From CAYRAV01 sp964422365 (GTDB taxonomy: Bacteria; Bacillota; Clostridia; Lachnospirales; Lachnospiraceae), in the NCBI GenBank assembly GCA_964422365.1, contig CAYRAV010000020.1, forward strand, positions 1-45,497: 45,497 nt of DNA. The letters run 5' to 3'. The notes beneath the pieces were generated by a model that made no database searches, was not told the DNA's origin, and worked only from the letters and a program-made list of their open reading frames with translations. Shown here piece after piece: positions 9,353 through 18,379 of the stretch (positions are counted from its first letter, which is position 1; the number at the start of each line of letters is the position of its first letter). The position numbers were made by a program, and so were the translations under genes.

Positions 9353-9841
9353 TTATTCTTCCTCCTCTAACAGTTCATTGACATCATATAATTTACCCTC
9401 TACTTTTTCTACATATAAATGACCATCTAAATGATCAATTTCATGACAGATTGCTCTTGCCAATAAAATAGAACCTTCCACTTCGATTTCTTCCATGTTT
9501 TCATTTAATGCTTTTACTTTTACATATTCTGGTCTTGTCACTATACCTGATTTTCCTGGAACACTCAAACATCCCTCATGTCCTGTCTGTTCTCCTTCTG
9601 TTTCAATAATCTCCGGATTGACCAATATAATCGGCTCATCCCCTTCTGGTGAAACATCAATTACAACAATACGTTTTAAAACACCTACCTGTGGTGCCGC
9701 AAGCCCTACTCCATCTGCCTCATACATGGTATCAAGCATATCTTCTATTAACTGCTTTGTACGTTCTGTCATTGTTTTTACTTCTTTACATTTTTTTGTG
9801 AGTGCCTCATCGCCCATTTCTCTAATTTGTCTTAATGCCAT
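9353..9841 (-). CDS. def: Peptide deformylase
   Basis: Removes the N-formyl group from nascent proteins using a metal centre. All three family motifs are visible in 162 residues: GVGLAAPQVGV (motif 1), HEGCLSVPG (motif 2, metal cysteine) and CHEIDHLDG (motif 3, HExxH). The acidic C-terminal tail (NELLEEEE) and length are normal for a clostridial type I enzyme. It lies between priA and fmt on the same strand, a very common bacterial pairing. Confidence 0.97.
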   Translation of the reverse strand: MALRQIREMGDEALTKKCKEVKTMTERTKQLIEDMLDTMYEADGVGLAAPQVGVLKRIVVIDVSPEGDEPIILVNPEIIETEGEQTGHEGCLSVPGKSGIVTRPEYVKVKALNENMEEIEVEGSILLARAICHEIDHLDGHLYVEKVEGKLYDVNELLEEEE

Positions 9842-9890
9842 CTTTATATCCTCTCTTTCCTAAACTTAAGATTTTTTCTATTCCCAGACA

Positions 9891-12209
9891 CTAATAACTG
9901 TGCACCGGATCAAAATCAAATTGTACACTTACTTTTTTCTTTTCTTCTTCAAAGCGTGTTTCCATCTCATATTCTAAATGATTTTTTATCAAACGCAGTG
10001 TTTTTTCTTCCTTTCCCTTCAAATAAAATACAATTCTATAGTAATCTTTTATCTTCCCAACAGAAGCTTTTGCAGGTCCGATAATCTTTATGTTGTCCTG
10101 ATTTTTTTCAGGAATTGTCCACTCTTTTTGTAAATATTTTTTATTTGCCCACACAAAAATCCCCTGACTTTGTGCATAGTGAAAGATACTTTTTATCAGT
10201 TCCTTACTAAGCTTTTCTGCCAGTTCTTCTTTTTTGGAGGTGAGCAAAACTGCAAACATATGCCCCATTGGCGGATAATCGATTAAACTGCGGTTTACAA
10301 TTTCCTGTTTGTAAAAGGAAAGATAATCATTTTTTGCAGCTGTAACAATACTATAATGCTCCGGCTGATAAGTCTGTATGACTACTTCTCCCGCTTCTTT
10401 TCCCCTGCCTGCTCTTCCTGATGCCTGATTAAGCAATTGAAATGTCTTTTCTGCTGCCCGGTAATCATTTGCAAACAAAGATAAATCTGCTGCCATAATA
10501 CCTACTAATGTTACATTTGGAAAATCATGCCCTTTTACAATCATCTGTGTCCCCACTAATATATCTGCCTGATGATTGGCAAATGCTGATAAAATTTTTT
10601 CATGGCCTTCCTTCCCTTTTGTAGTATCCGTATCCATTCTTAATACCCTTGCCTGTGGAAATTCTTTGCCTACTGCTTCCTCTATCTTTTGGGTTCCTGT
10701 TCCAAAAGAAGCAATATACTTAGAGGAACAGGAAGGACATATAGAAGGTTTTATGATAGTATGCCCGCAATAATGGCACACAAGTTTCTGTCCTTTTTGT
10801 ATCTGATGTGCTGTCAGCGAAACATCACAATGAGGACATTTTAACACAAAACCACAGCTTCTACAAGAAACAAAACCTGCATAGCCTCTTCTATTAATAA
10901 AAAGCATAATCTGTTGCCCCTTTTGCAATCGGTCTGCTATCAATATTTTTAGTCTGTCACTGAACATGGAGCGGTTTCTTTTCTTTAACTCCTCCCTTAA
11001 ATCCACAATTTCTACCGTAGGTATTGTTCCTTTTCCGGCACGTTCTGTCAATGTACACAGTTGATAGGTTCCATCTAATGCGTTCTTATAACTTTCAACA
11101 GATGGCGTAGCAGAACCTAATATTACCATAGCATTTGTCATCTTTGCTCTTTCTATTGCAACCTCTCTTGCATGATATTTGGGAGGTGTTTCACTTTTAT
11201 AACTCTCCTCATGTTCCTCATCTAAAATAATCAGTCCAAGATTTTGAAAAGGAGTAAACAATGCGGAACGGGGACCAATCATAATATCAATCTCCCCGTT
11301 CTGTGCCCGGATATACTGATCATAACGCTCTCCTCCCGAAAGTCTGGAGTGCAGAATGGAAATTCTTTCTCCAAACCGTTTGTAAAAACGCATAACAGTT
11401 TGATAGGTTAATGCAATTTCAGGAATTAACATAATGACTTGTCTTCCACTGGCAACAACATTTTCTATCACTTCCATATATACTTCTGTTTTTCCACTGC
11501 CTGTAATGCCATGCAGCAGATAAACTTCCTGTTTTTGCTTTTTATAAGAATCTATCATTCTATCAGCAGCAGTTCTCTGTCCCTGATTTAATTCCCATTT
11601 TATTTTTTCCCGTTGTAAATCTTCTTTAATGGGATTTCTATATTGCATCTTTGATGTAATGGAAATCCACTTGTTTTCCTGAAATTTTTTGATTACATCC
11701 CGTCCAATGTTTAACTTATTTACTGCAGTCTGAAATTCTATCGTTTCTTCTTTTATTAATTGTTCTAAAAAACGTACCCTTGCCTTGTAATTTTTCTTCT
11801 GGCAGATTTTTAATTCCTGCTGTGCTTCCTCTTTGGATAAACAGAAATGAATCCATTTTTTCTCCTGATGACTGACTGTCTTTTTTACAGGCAGTACGGT
11901 TCTTAGTGATTCATTCATAGTAGCACCATAATGTTCCCTAATCCAATATGCAAGTTTGATAAAATGTGTTTCCAGCACTACACCATCTGTCATAACTTTT
12001 ATGATAGGTTTTGTTTTACTGGGATCATATTTGGGTGTATTGGATAATCCAATAATAAATCCTTTTATTTGCCGGTTTCCTGCACCAAAGGGAATATAAA
12101 CCTGTGCTCCAATCACTGCATCCTTTTCATATTCCGGTGGTATGGCATAGGAATAGGTTTTGTCTAAATTTTCATGTGATATATTCACAATAATATCTGC
12201 ATAAAGCAT
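9891..12209 (-). CDS. priA: Primosomal protein N' (replication restart helicase)
   Basis: Superfamily 2 helicase that reloads the replisome at stalled forks. The 772-residue protein has the N-terminal DNA-binding region, Walker A GITGSGKTEVY, the DEEH box (LDEEHEES), GSATPSVES and late helicase motifs around GTQMIVKGHDFPNV and QASGRAGRG. A zinc-finger block with four CxxC pairs (CRSC, CPHC, CHYC, CPSC) lies between the helicase lobes. It follows murF by 2 bases and precedes def by about 50. All expected catalytic motifs are present. Confidence 0.96.
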   Translation of the reverse strand: MLYADIIVNISHENLDKTYSYAIPPEYEKDAVIGAQVYIPFGAGNRQIKGFIIGLSNTPKYDPSKTKPIIKVMTDGVVLETHFIKLAYWIREHYGATMNESLRTVLPVKKTVSHQEKKWIHFCLSKEEAQQELKICQKKNYKARVRFLEQLIKEETIEFQTAVNKLNIGRDVIKKFQENKWISITSKMQYRNPIKEDLQREKIKWELNQGQRTAADRMIDSYKKQKQEVYLLHGITGSGKTEVYMEVIENVVASGRQVIMLIPEIALTYQTVMRFYKRFGERISILHSRLSGGERYDQYIRAQNGEIDIMIGPRSALFTPFQNLGLIILDEEHEESYKSETPPKYHAREVAIERAKMTNAMVILGSATPSVESYKNALDGTYQLCTLTERAGKGTIPTVEIVDLREELKKRNRSMFSDRLKILIADRLQKGQQIMLFINRRGYAGFVSCRSCGFVLKCPHCDVSLTAHQIQKGQKLVCHYCGHTIIKPSICPSCSSKYIASFGTGTQKIEEAVGKEFPQARVLRMDTDTTKGKEGHEKILSAFANHQADILVGTQMIVKGHDFPNVTLVGIMAADLSLFANDYRAAEKTFQLLNQASGRAGRGKEAGEVVIQTYQPEHYSIVTAAKNDYLSFYKQEIVNRSLIDYPPMGHMFAVLLTSKKEELAEKLSKELIKSIFHYAQSQGIFVWANKKYLQKEWTIPEKNQDNIKIIGPAKASVGKIKDYYRIVFYLKGKEEKTLRLIKNHLEYEMETRFEEEKKKVSVQFDFDPVHSY

Positions 12210-12211
12210 AC

Positions 12212-13660
12212 TTATTTCAACGCCTCTACAATTTCATCAATGTGCATTCCCCTAGAACCTTTTAACATAATGGCATCTCCCTCTTTTAAATAAGATTTCA
12301 GATAAGAGACTGCTTCTTCATTAGAAGAAAAACTTTTTATAAAAATATCTGTTCCTTCTGTCTCAATTGCTTTTGCAATAAATGATGCCTCTGTTCCTAC
12401 TGTAAATACCGTATCAATTTTCTTTCCTTGTTTTTCTAATGCTGCAATATAGGTTCCTACTTCATAATGGCATTTTTCAGAAACATCTCCTAATTCCAAT
12501 ACATCTGCCAATAATGCAATTCTTCTTGCAACTGCAGGCATTTCTAATAATACATGGATACCGCTTTTCATGGAATCCGGACTTGCATTGTAAGTATCAT
12601 CAATGATTTTCACACCATCCCGTTCATATATCTGTCCGCGCATAGCAATAGGCCGATACGTTCTTAACCCTTCTTTTGCCGCACATGGTGCAATTCCAAA
12701 CTGTTCCGCTGCTGCAAGTGCAGCTACTGCATTATTTACATTATGAATACCTAATACAGATAAAACCACATCTTCCCTGCTTGTTTCAGATACATAGGTA
12801 AAATGTGTTTCTTCCCCTACTGTCTGCACATTTTCTGCATAATATGCATTCGTATTCCCCTGTCCAAAGGAAACTACTTTTGTTTTTTTCATGGCATCTT
12901 TTGTTGGCTGATCCATGTCTACTGCCCGCTTATCTTCCTGCAGCAAACAAGATAACATATCATCTTCTCCATTGATATAAAGCCGTGCCTCAAACTGTTC
13001 TCGCTCTCCAAAATGGTTAATAATATTCAGCTTTTCTTTTCTAATGTTTTCTCTGGAACCTAACTGTGCAATATGTGAAACACCAATGTTCGTCATAACT
13101 GCAATTTCAGGGCAGGCAATATTGCAAAGACGCTGCATTTCCCCCCTTTCACTCATCCCCATTTCAATAACTGCTATATCATGTTCCGGTTCTATCTGAA
13201 ACATCATAAGCGGAAGCCCAATCTGGCTGTTCATATTCCCTGCAGTCTTTAATACATTTTTTTCTACTGCCAATGCTGCAGCTATCATTTCTTTTGTAGT
13301 AGTTTTCCCTACACTTCCTGTAATTCCAATAATGGGAATAGGAAACAGGTTTCGATAGTAAGCACCAAACTGCTGTAACGCTGTCACTGTATTTTCTACC
13401 TGAATGTATGCTTTGTCTTTGTTTAAATCACTGCTGTCTTCGGTATGTTCTGAAGTAAATGCAGCGGCTGCTCCTGCATCTAATGCCATTGTTATAAATT
13501 TATGGGCATCTACTCTTTCCCCTATAATGGGAACAAATAAGGTTCCCTGATTAATTTCTTTAGAATTTGTAGAAACACTGGTTACTGCTTCCTCAGGATT
13601 GCCACAAAGAAGTTTCCCATTTACCGCTGCTACAATATCTTTTATTTTAACTGGCTGCAT
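12212..13660 (-). CDS. murF: UDP-MurNAc-tripeptide:D-Ala-D-Ala ligase
   Basis: Adds D-Ala-D-Ala to the UDP-MurNAc-tripeptide, the last cytosolic step of the peptidoglycan precursor. The 482 residues show an N-terminal uridine-binding domain, the ATP loop GITGSVGKTTTKEM, the VIEMGMSERGEM metal region, NIGVSHIAQLGS, and the C-terminal DDTYNASPDSMKSG and LKGSRGMHID segments. It sits 21 bases after murE in the same direction, so the two successive ligases should be co-expressed. Confidence 0.96.
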   Translation of the reverse strand: MQPVKIKDIVAAVNGKLLCGNPEEAVTSVSTNSKEINQGTLFVPIIGERVDAHKFITMALDAGAAAAFTSEHTEDSSDLNKDKAYIQVENTVTALQQFGAYYRNLFPIPIIGITGSVGKTTTKEMIAAALAVEKNVLKTAGNMNSQIGLPLMMFQIEPEHDIAVIEMGMSERGEMQRLCNIACPEIAVMTNIGVSHIAQLGSRENIRKEKLNIINHFGEREQFEARLYINGEDDMLSCLLQEDKRAVDMDQPTKDAMKKTKVVSFGQGNTNAYYAENVQTVGEETHFTYVSETSREDVVLSVLGIHNVNNAVAALAAAEQFGIAPCAAKEGLRTYRPIAMRGQIYERDGVKIIDDTYNASPDSMKSGIHVLLEMPAVARRIALLADVLELGDVSEKCHYEVGTYIAALEKQGKKIDTVFTVGTEASFIAKAIETEGTDIFIKSFSSNEEAVSYLKSYLKEGDAIMLKGSRGMHIDEIVEALK

Positions 13661-13681
13661 AAATCATTGTATCCTTTCTCA

Positions 13682-15145
13682 TTACTTTTTCAATTCTTCT
13701 AATACTTCCTGAATAAGTTCTCTCTCATCCATATGATATTTTTTCCCCTTGATTTCCTGATAATCTTCATGACCTTTTCCTGCCAGAACAATAACATCGC
13801 CTTCTTCTGCATGTTCCATACAGTACCGGATGGCCTCTTTTCGATCTGGTATTGTGACATACTGCCCATCTGATTTATGGATACCAACCAGAATATCATC
13901 TATAATTGCCTGTGGCTCTTCATCTCTTGGATTGTCAGAGGTAACGACTGTTAAATCTGCTAATTTAGAAGATACTTCTCCCATTTCATAACGTCTTAAT
14001 TTGGAACGGTTTCCACCGCAGCCAAATAAGCAGACAAGACGTTTGGGATTGTATTCTTTTAAGGTGGTTAAAAGACTTTCCAGGCTCATTGCATTATGGG
14101 CATAATCAATCATTAATGTAAATTTATCGGATATTGGTACCATTTCCACGCGCCCTTTTACCTGTACTCCTTCTAATGCCTTTGTAATATCCTCTTCTTT
14201 GACACCAAAATGATTGCAGATTGCAATGGCTGTAAGGGAATTATATACACTGAATCTTCCAGGAATATCAATCTCTACTTTCATATCCACAGCACCCGTA
14301 ATATCATATGAAACTCCAAGATACCCTGGTCTTTTCACTAATTGTACTTTAGATGCTTTCAAGTCTGCATTTTCAGAGAATCCAAATGTTTCTATATTAC
14401 ATGTATGACCCTCTAATATCATGTCCAAATGCCCATCATCTGCGTTGACAATTCCATGCCTGCACTGTTTAAATAACATTCCTTTACACGCCGCATACTC
14501 TTCAAAACTGCTGTGTTCATTGGGTCCGATATGGTCAGGCTCTAGATTGGTAAAGATGCCATAATCAAATGTAAATCCACTTACTCTGTGTAACATAAGT
14601 CCTTGTGAAGACACCTCCATCACAGCACACTTACAGCCGGCATCCACCATTTCACGAAAACTTTTCTGCACAAGATAGGATTCTGGCGTGGTATTGCTTG
14701 CAGGCATTTTCTTATCACCAATAATGGTTTCTATTGTTCCAATCAAGCCTGTCTTAAATCCTGTATTTTCTAAAATAGAACGTACCATATACGTAGTGGT
14801 TGTTTTGCCTTTTGTTCCTGTGATACCTATGGTCTTCAGTTTTTCAGCAGGATAGCCGAAAAATGCTGCTGAAGTATAGGCAAGTGCTAATCTTGTATTT
14901 TCTACTTTGATGACTGTAATTTGTTCTGGTGCTTTGACTTCTTTTTCCACAATAACTGCAGCAGCCCCTTTTTCTACAGCCTGTTCTATAAAATTATGTC
15001 CATCTGCAGCTGCACCACTAATGCATACGAATACACTGTCTTTGCATACTTTTCTTGAATCGTACACCAATTCTGTAATTAGGATGTTTACTTCTCCCTG
15101 AACACAAGTATATTCCATTCTTTCTAATAAATCTTTTAATTTCAT
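13682..15145 (-). CDS. murE: UDP-MurNAc-L-Ala-D-Glu:meso-DAP ligase
   Basis: Adds the third stem-peptide residue. The ATP loop GITGTKGKTTTTYMV, the EVSSQGL segment and the lysine-bearing central domain mark a Mur ligase. The DNPRDE motif near the C-terminus is the signature of meso-diaminopimelate enzymes; lysine enzymes lack this arginine. I chose the ATG at 15145 (MKLKDLLE) because GGGGAGG lies just upstream, giving 487 residues; an upstream ATG at 15169 overlaps that ribosome site. Meso-DAP use agrees with dapF two positions upstream. Length and motifs are normal. Confidence 0.95.
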   Translation of the reverse strand: MKLKDLLERMEYTCVQGEVNILITELVYDSRKVCKDSVFVCISGAAADGHNFIEQAVEKGAAAVIVEKEVKAPEQITVIKVENTRLALAYTSAAFFGYPAEKLKTIGITGTKGKTTTTYMVRSILENTGFKTGLIGTIETIIGDKKMPASNTTPESYLVQKSFREMVDAGCKCAVMEVSSQGLMLHRVSGFTFDYGIFTNLEPDHIGPNEHSSFEEYAACKGMLFKQCRHGIVNADDGHLDMILEGHTCNIETFGFSENADLKASKVQLVKRPGYLGVSYDITGAVDMKVEIDIPGRFSVYNSLTAIAICNHFGVKEEDITKALEGVQVKGRVEMVPISDKFTLMIDYAHNAMSLESLLTTLKEYNPKRLVCLFGCGGNRSKLRRYEMGEVSSKLADLTVVTSDNPRDEEPQAIIDDILVGIHKSDGQYVTIPDRKEAIRYCMEHAEEGDVIVLAGKGHEDYQEIKGKKYHMDERELIQEVLEELKK

Positions 15146-15334
15146 AATACCTTCCTCCCCTACATTCATTTACTATCTCTTCAACAAATCCCAAGCAGAA
15201 TTGCTCATCCCGCTTGGCAATCTGTGTATATGCATGTGGATGCTGCATATGTGCATACTCTTTTACGAACCTCCCATACTGAATAGTTTATAGTGATGCC
15301 AAAGATGCAAGGCATGGGAGTTTTGTAACTATTT
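15146..15334 (-). other. Structured murE-dapF spacer of unknown origin
   Basis: This 189-base spacer is not simple AT-rich filler. It holds an inverted repeat CTCCCAT/ATGGGAG (15271-15320) with a nested ATGCC/GGCAT pair, a TATGCA/TGCATA pair and a CCAAGC/GCTTGG pair closer to murE. The minus strand also has short open stretches in two frames, for example a 26-codon ATG frame ending just before murE. No family was recognised. It could be a decayed gene or a structured leader. Confidence 0.3.
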
Positions 15335-16168
15335 TTATATATTCATCTCACCATCAAATACTACTGTAGCTGGTCCTGTCATAAATACTGTCTCTTTTTC
15401 CTGGTCATATTTGATTTTTAAATCGCCGCCTTTTAAATGTACGAGTACTTCATCTTCTGTTTTATGATTCAACACACATGCTACCACACTGGCACATGCC
15501 CCTGTGCCACATGCCCATGTTTCTCCTGATCCTCGTTCCCAAACACGCATGTTTATTGTATGGCGGTCAATCACTTGAATAAATTCTGTATTGACACGAT
15601 CAGGAAAAATTTTATTATGCTCAAATAATGGACCTGTTTTTTCTATTTCTACTTTTTCTACATCCTCTACAAAAACAATGGCATGTGGATTTCCCATAGA
15701 AACACATGTCATCTCATACTGCATCCCGGCTATGTCAATCATTTTTGCAATCACTGTATCTTCTTCACTAATCACAGGTATTTGCTCTGCTTTTATTACC
15801 GGTGCACCCATATCTACTTTTACTGTTGCTGCTTTGCCGTTTTCTATATTTAAATCCAACGATTTGATACCTGCCTTTGTGTCTACTGTAATCTTTGTTT
15901 TTTCTGTCAAACCATAATCATACACATATTTTGCTACACAGCGGATTCCATTTCCACACATAGCTCCCTCTGAGCCGTCAGCATTATACATTTTCATTTC
16001 AAAATCTGCCTTAGAAGATGGACAGATTAAAATCAATCCGTCTGAACCAATGCCAAAACGTCTGTCACTGACTATTTGAGCTGTTTCGTTTGGATTTTCA
16101 ACTTTTTCTTCAAAACAATTGACATAAACATAATCATTTCCACATCCATGCATTTTTGTAAATTTCAT
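15335..16168 (-). CDS. dapF: Diaminopimelate epimerase
   Basis: Converts LL- to meso-diaminopimelate, which feeds MurE and lysine synthesis. The two catalytic cysteines are visible in MCGNGIRC (Cys71) and WACGTGACAS (about 216), with the N-terminal KMHGCGNDYVY and MGNPHAIVFV segments. The 277-residue length is usual. Upstream, between argS and dapF, is a repeat element copy (16211-16393), so dapF may not be fully co-transcribed with argS. Downstream is the structured murE leader. Confidence 0.96.
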   Translation of the reverse strand: MKFTKMHGCGNDYVYVNCFEEKVENPNETAQIVSDRRFGIGSDGLILICPSSKADFEMKMYNADGSEGAMCGNGIRCVAKYVYDYGLTEKTKITVDTKAGIKSLDLNIENGKAATVKVDMGAPVIKAEQIPVISEEDTVIAKMIDIAGMQYEMTCVSMGNPHAIVFVEDVEKVEIEKTGPLFEHNKIFPDRVNTEFIQVIDRHTINMRVWERGSGETWACGTGACASVVACVLNHKTEDEVLVHLKGGDLKIKYDQEKETVFMTGPATVVFDGEMNI

Positions 16169-16210
16169 AATTTTTTGCCTCCTTTACAACCAGCTCTAAA
16201 TCTTAATGTG

Positions 16211-16393
16211 CTAGAGCGTATTTTAAAATTGCTTGTTACAAGATGTGCGTCACAATTTGTGGGAGATTTGTTCCAAATTTATGAGTTACAGCAGGCTGCA
16301 TCGATTAAATTTGGGACAAATAACACACAAATTGGGGCATGCAGATTGGGGCAATGAATATTCAAACACACTCTGGTGCGTGTTTGAATATTG
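16211..16393 (+). repeat. MITE-like dispersed repeat, copy 2
   Basis: The plus-strand core (16211-16374) begins CTAGAGCGTATTTTAAAATT, continues GCTTGTTACAAGATGTGCGT and CACAATTTGTGGG, and ends GGGGCATGCAGATTGGGG CAATGAATATTCAAACACAC. Its centre differs from copy 1 but again pairs on itself (CCAAATTTA with TAAATTTGG around CAGCAGGCTG). As in copy 1 an extra inverted arm (16377-16393, GCGTGTTTGAATATTGCC) follows. It fills the gap between the end of argS and the start of dapF. Confidence 0.75.
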
Positions 16394-16410
16394 CCTGGTA
16401 CACTTCTACG

Positions 16411-18195
16411 CTACATCTTGTCTGGTACTTCCATTCCAAGAATATCTGTACATACACCTAAAACATTTACTGTCAATGTAATCAACGCAATCCATGAATC
16501 CTGTTTTTCCTTGTCTTCTTCTGCAATAATTTTATTTTCTCCATAAAATCTGCTAAATGTGTTGGATAATTCATAGATATACTGACAAAGCTTATGCGGT
16601 GCATTTTCATTGTATGCTGTTTCTATTACATCATTATATTTGCTAAGTGCCAGCATTAAATCAGTTTCAGAAGCACTTCCTGCTGGTTTGATTGTAGTTG
16701 GCAATGTTTCTGTTTTTGTCAATTCTTTATATTTTGCCAAAATAGATTTGATACGCACCATTGTATATAAAATATATGGTCCTGTATTTCCTTCAAAAGA
16801 AGAAAACCTCTCAATGTCAAATACATAATCTTTTGAAGCCTGATTTGACAAATCTCCATATTTTAATGCTGCAACTCCAACTTTTCTAGAAATTTCCCCT
16901 GCCTCTTCTTCAGATATTTCTATATCCTTATTTTCCATATTTGCCTTAATTTTATCATAAACTGCATCTGTGACAATTTTAATCAGGCTCTCCAGACGCA
17001 TGACCCCGCCTGCTCTTGTTTTAAATGGTTTTCCATCCTTTCCATTCATTGTACCAAAACCTAAAAACGTTAAATTTACATTATCATCTACGATTTTTGT
17101 TTTCTTTGCACAGCGGAATACCTGTTCAAAATACAATTCCTGGCGTTTGTCTACCACATAAGTGATAGCATCCGGCTGAAATAATTTCACACGTTCTACA
17201 ATAGTGGCAAGGTCTGTTGTATTGTATAATGTAGCCCCATCTGATTTTAAAATCATACATGGTGGAATTTCCTTTGTGTCTGTTTCTTCTTTTACATCTA
17301 CAACCAACGCACCATCACTGATATAAGCATATCCACCCTCTTTCATTTCCTTTACCATATCCGGAATATAGGCCTGTGCATCACTTTCCTTTTTCCATAA
17401 ATCAAATGCAACATTCAACTTTTCATAATTTTTCTTCAAGTCATTTACAGATACATTTAATATATGATTCCAAAGGGCTTTGTATCCCGGTTTTCCACTT
17501 TGTAATAAAAAGGTTGCATTTTGTGCCTCTTCTTTAAATTCTGGATGTTCTTTTGAATATGCATTCGCATAAGGATAAATCTCTTCTAATTCTGAAATGG
17601 TAAATGGCGGTTCTGCCGGGTATTCTCCTTCATAATTATCATCAAAATATACCCATTCCGGATGACGTTTTTTATATTCTGTAATAATTAATCCCATCTG
17701 TAATCCCCAGTCACCTAAATGTACATCGCCGATTACATTATGTCCCATAAACTTCCCAAGACGTTTGATACTTTCTCCAATAATGGCAGACCGAAGGTGT
17801 CCTACATGCAGCGGTTTTGCAACATTGGGACCACCATAATCAACAACAATCGTTTTTGGCTCTTTGCTTTCCTCACAGCCATATTTCGCTGCTGCTGCCA
17901 TTTTATTTACATAATCAGATAAAAATCCATCACTCAAATTGATGTTGATAAATCCCGGTTTTACAGATTCTATACTTTGAAATGTTTTGCTGCCCTTTAG
18001 TAAGGCTGCTACTTCATCTGCAATCATAAATGGGGCCTTTTTGTATTTTTTTGCTCCTGCCATTGCACCATTACACTGGTACTGACATAAATCCATACGA
18101 TTAGAAATGGTTACTGCACCTAATTCTCTGTCATATCCTGCCTGTTCAAAGGCATCTTTTACTTCCTTTGCAATCAAATCTATGATTTTCTCCAT
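16411..18195 (-). CDS. argS: Arginyl-tRNA synthetase
   Basis: Class I synthetase charging tRNA-Arg. The 594-residue protein shows the HIGH-box variant KPLHVGHLRSAIIG and the VVDYGGPNVAKP strand. It also has the variant KMSKS loop KPFKTRAGG expected for ArgRS, and the C-terminal anticodon-binding helices starting near LKYGDLSNQASKDY. It is the first gene of the long minus-strand run. A promoter-like TGGATT-17-TATAAT lies about 95 bases upstream. The end is followed by repeat copy 2. Confidence 0.96.
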   Translation of the reverse strand: MEKIIDLIAKEVKDAFEQAGYDRELGAVTISNRMDLCQYQCNGAMAGAKKYKKAPFMIADEVAALLKGSKTFQSIESVKPGFININLSDGFLSDYVNKMAAAAKYGCEESKEPKTIVVDYGGPNVAKPLHVGHLRSAIIGESIKRLGKFMGHNVIGDVHLGDWGLQMGLIITEYKKRHPEWVYFDDNYEGEYPAEPPFTISELEEIYPYANAYSKEHPEFKEEAQNATFLLQSGKPGYKALWNHILNVSVNDLKKNYEKLNVAFDLWKKESDAQAYIPDMVKEMKEGGYAYISDGALVVDVKEETDTKEIPPCMILKSDGATLYNTTDLATIVERVKLFQPDAITYVVDKRQELYFEQVFRCAKKTKIVDDNVNLTFLGFGTMNGKDGKPFKTRAGGVMRLESLIKIVTDAVYDKIKANMENKDIEISEEEAGEISRKVGVAALKYGDLSNQASKDYVFDIERFSSFEGNTGPYILYTMVRIKSILAKYKELTKTETLPTTIKPAGSASETDLMLALSKYNDVIETAYNENAPHKLCQYIYELSNTFSRFYGENKIIAEEDKEKQDSWIALITLTVNVLGVCTDILGMEVPDKM

Positions 18196-18286
18196 TTGCG
18201 TGTCTCCTATCTGTATTACTTATGTTTCCGGGCAGCATTAGATACTTGGATATACGATACCACCCTTTACTTTTACACTAAATTTC

Positions 18287-18315
18287 ATTATAGCATACTT
18301 TAAAAGGCAAATCCA
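18287..18315 (-). promoter_or_regulatory. Putative argS promoter
   Basis: On the minus strand TGGATT (18310-18315) and TATAAT (18287-18292) are separated by 17 bases. The -10 box is perfect, the -35 is weak (three matches to TTGACA). A leader of about 80 bases would follow. Confidence 0.4.
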
Positions 18316-18379
18316 TATTTTATTCCATAACTTTCCGCATTACAGTTACCATTCAGACATACAGAAACGATTGTACAAT

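Noticed and set aside
18220..18275. GGGTGGTATCG in the argS leader resembles the T-box GGGTGG-ACCGCG element.
   Set aside because: The leader after the likely promoter is only ~80 bases, too short for stem I and a specifier loop. The box is imperfect and no terminator follows.
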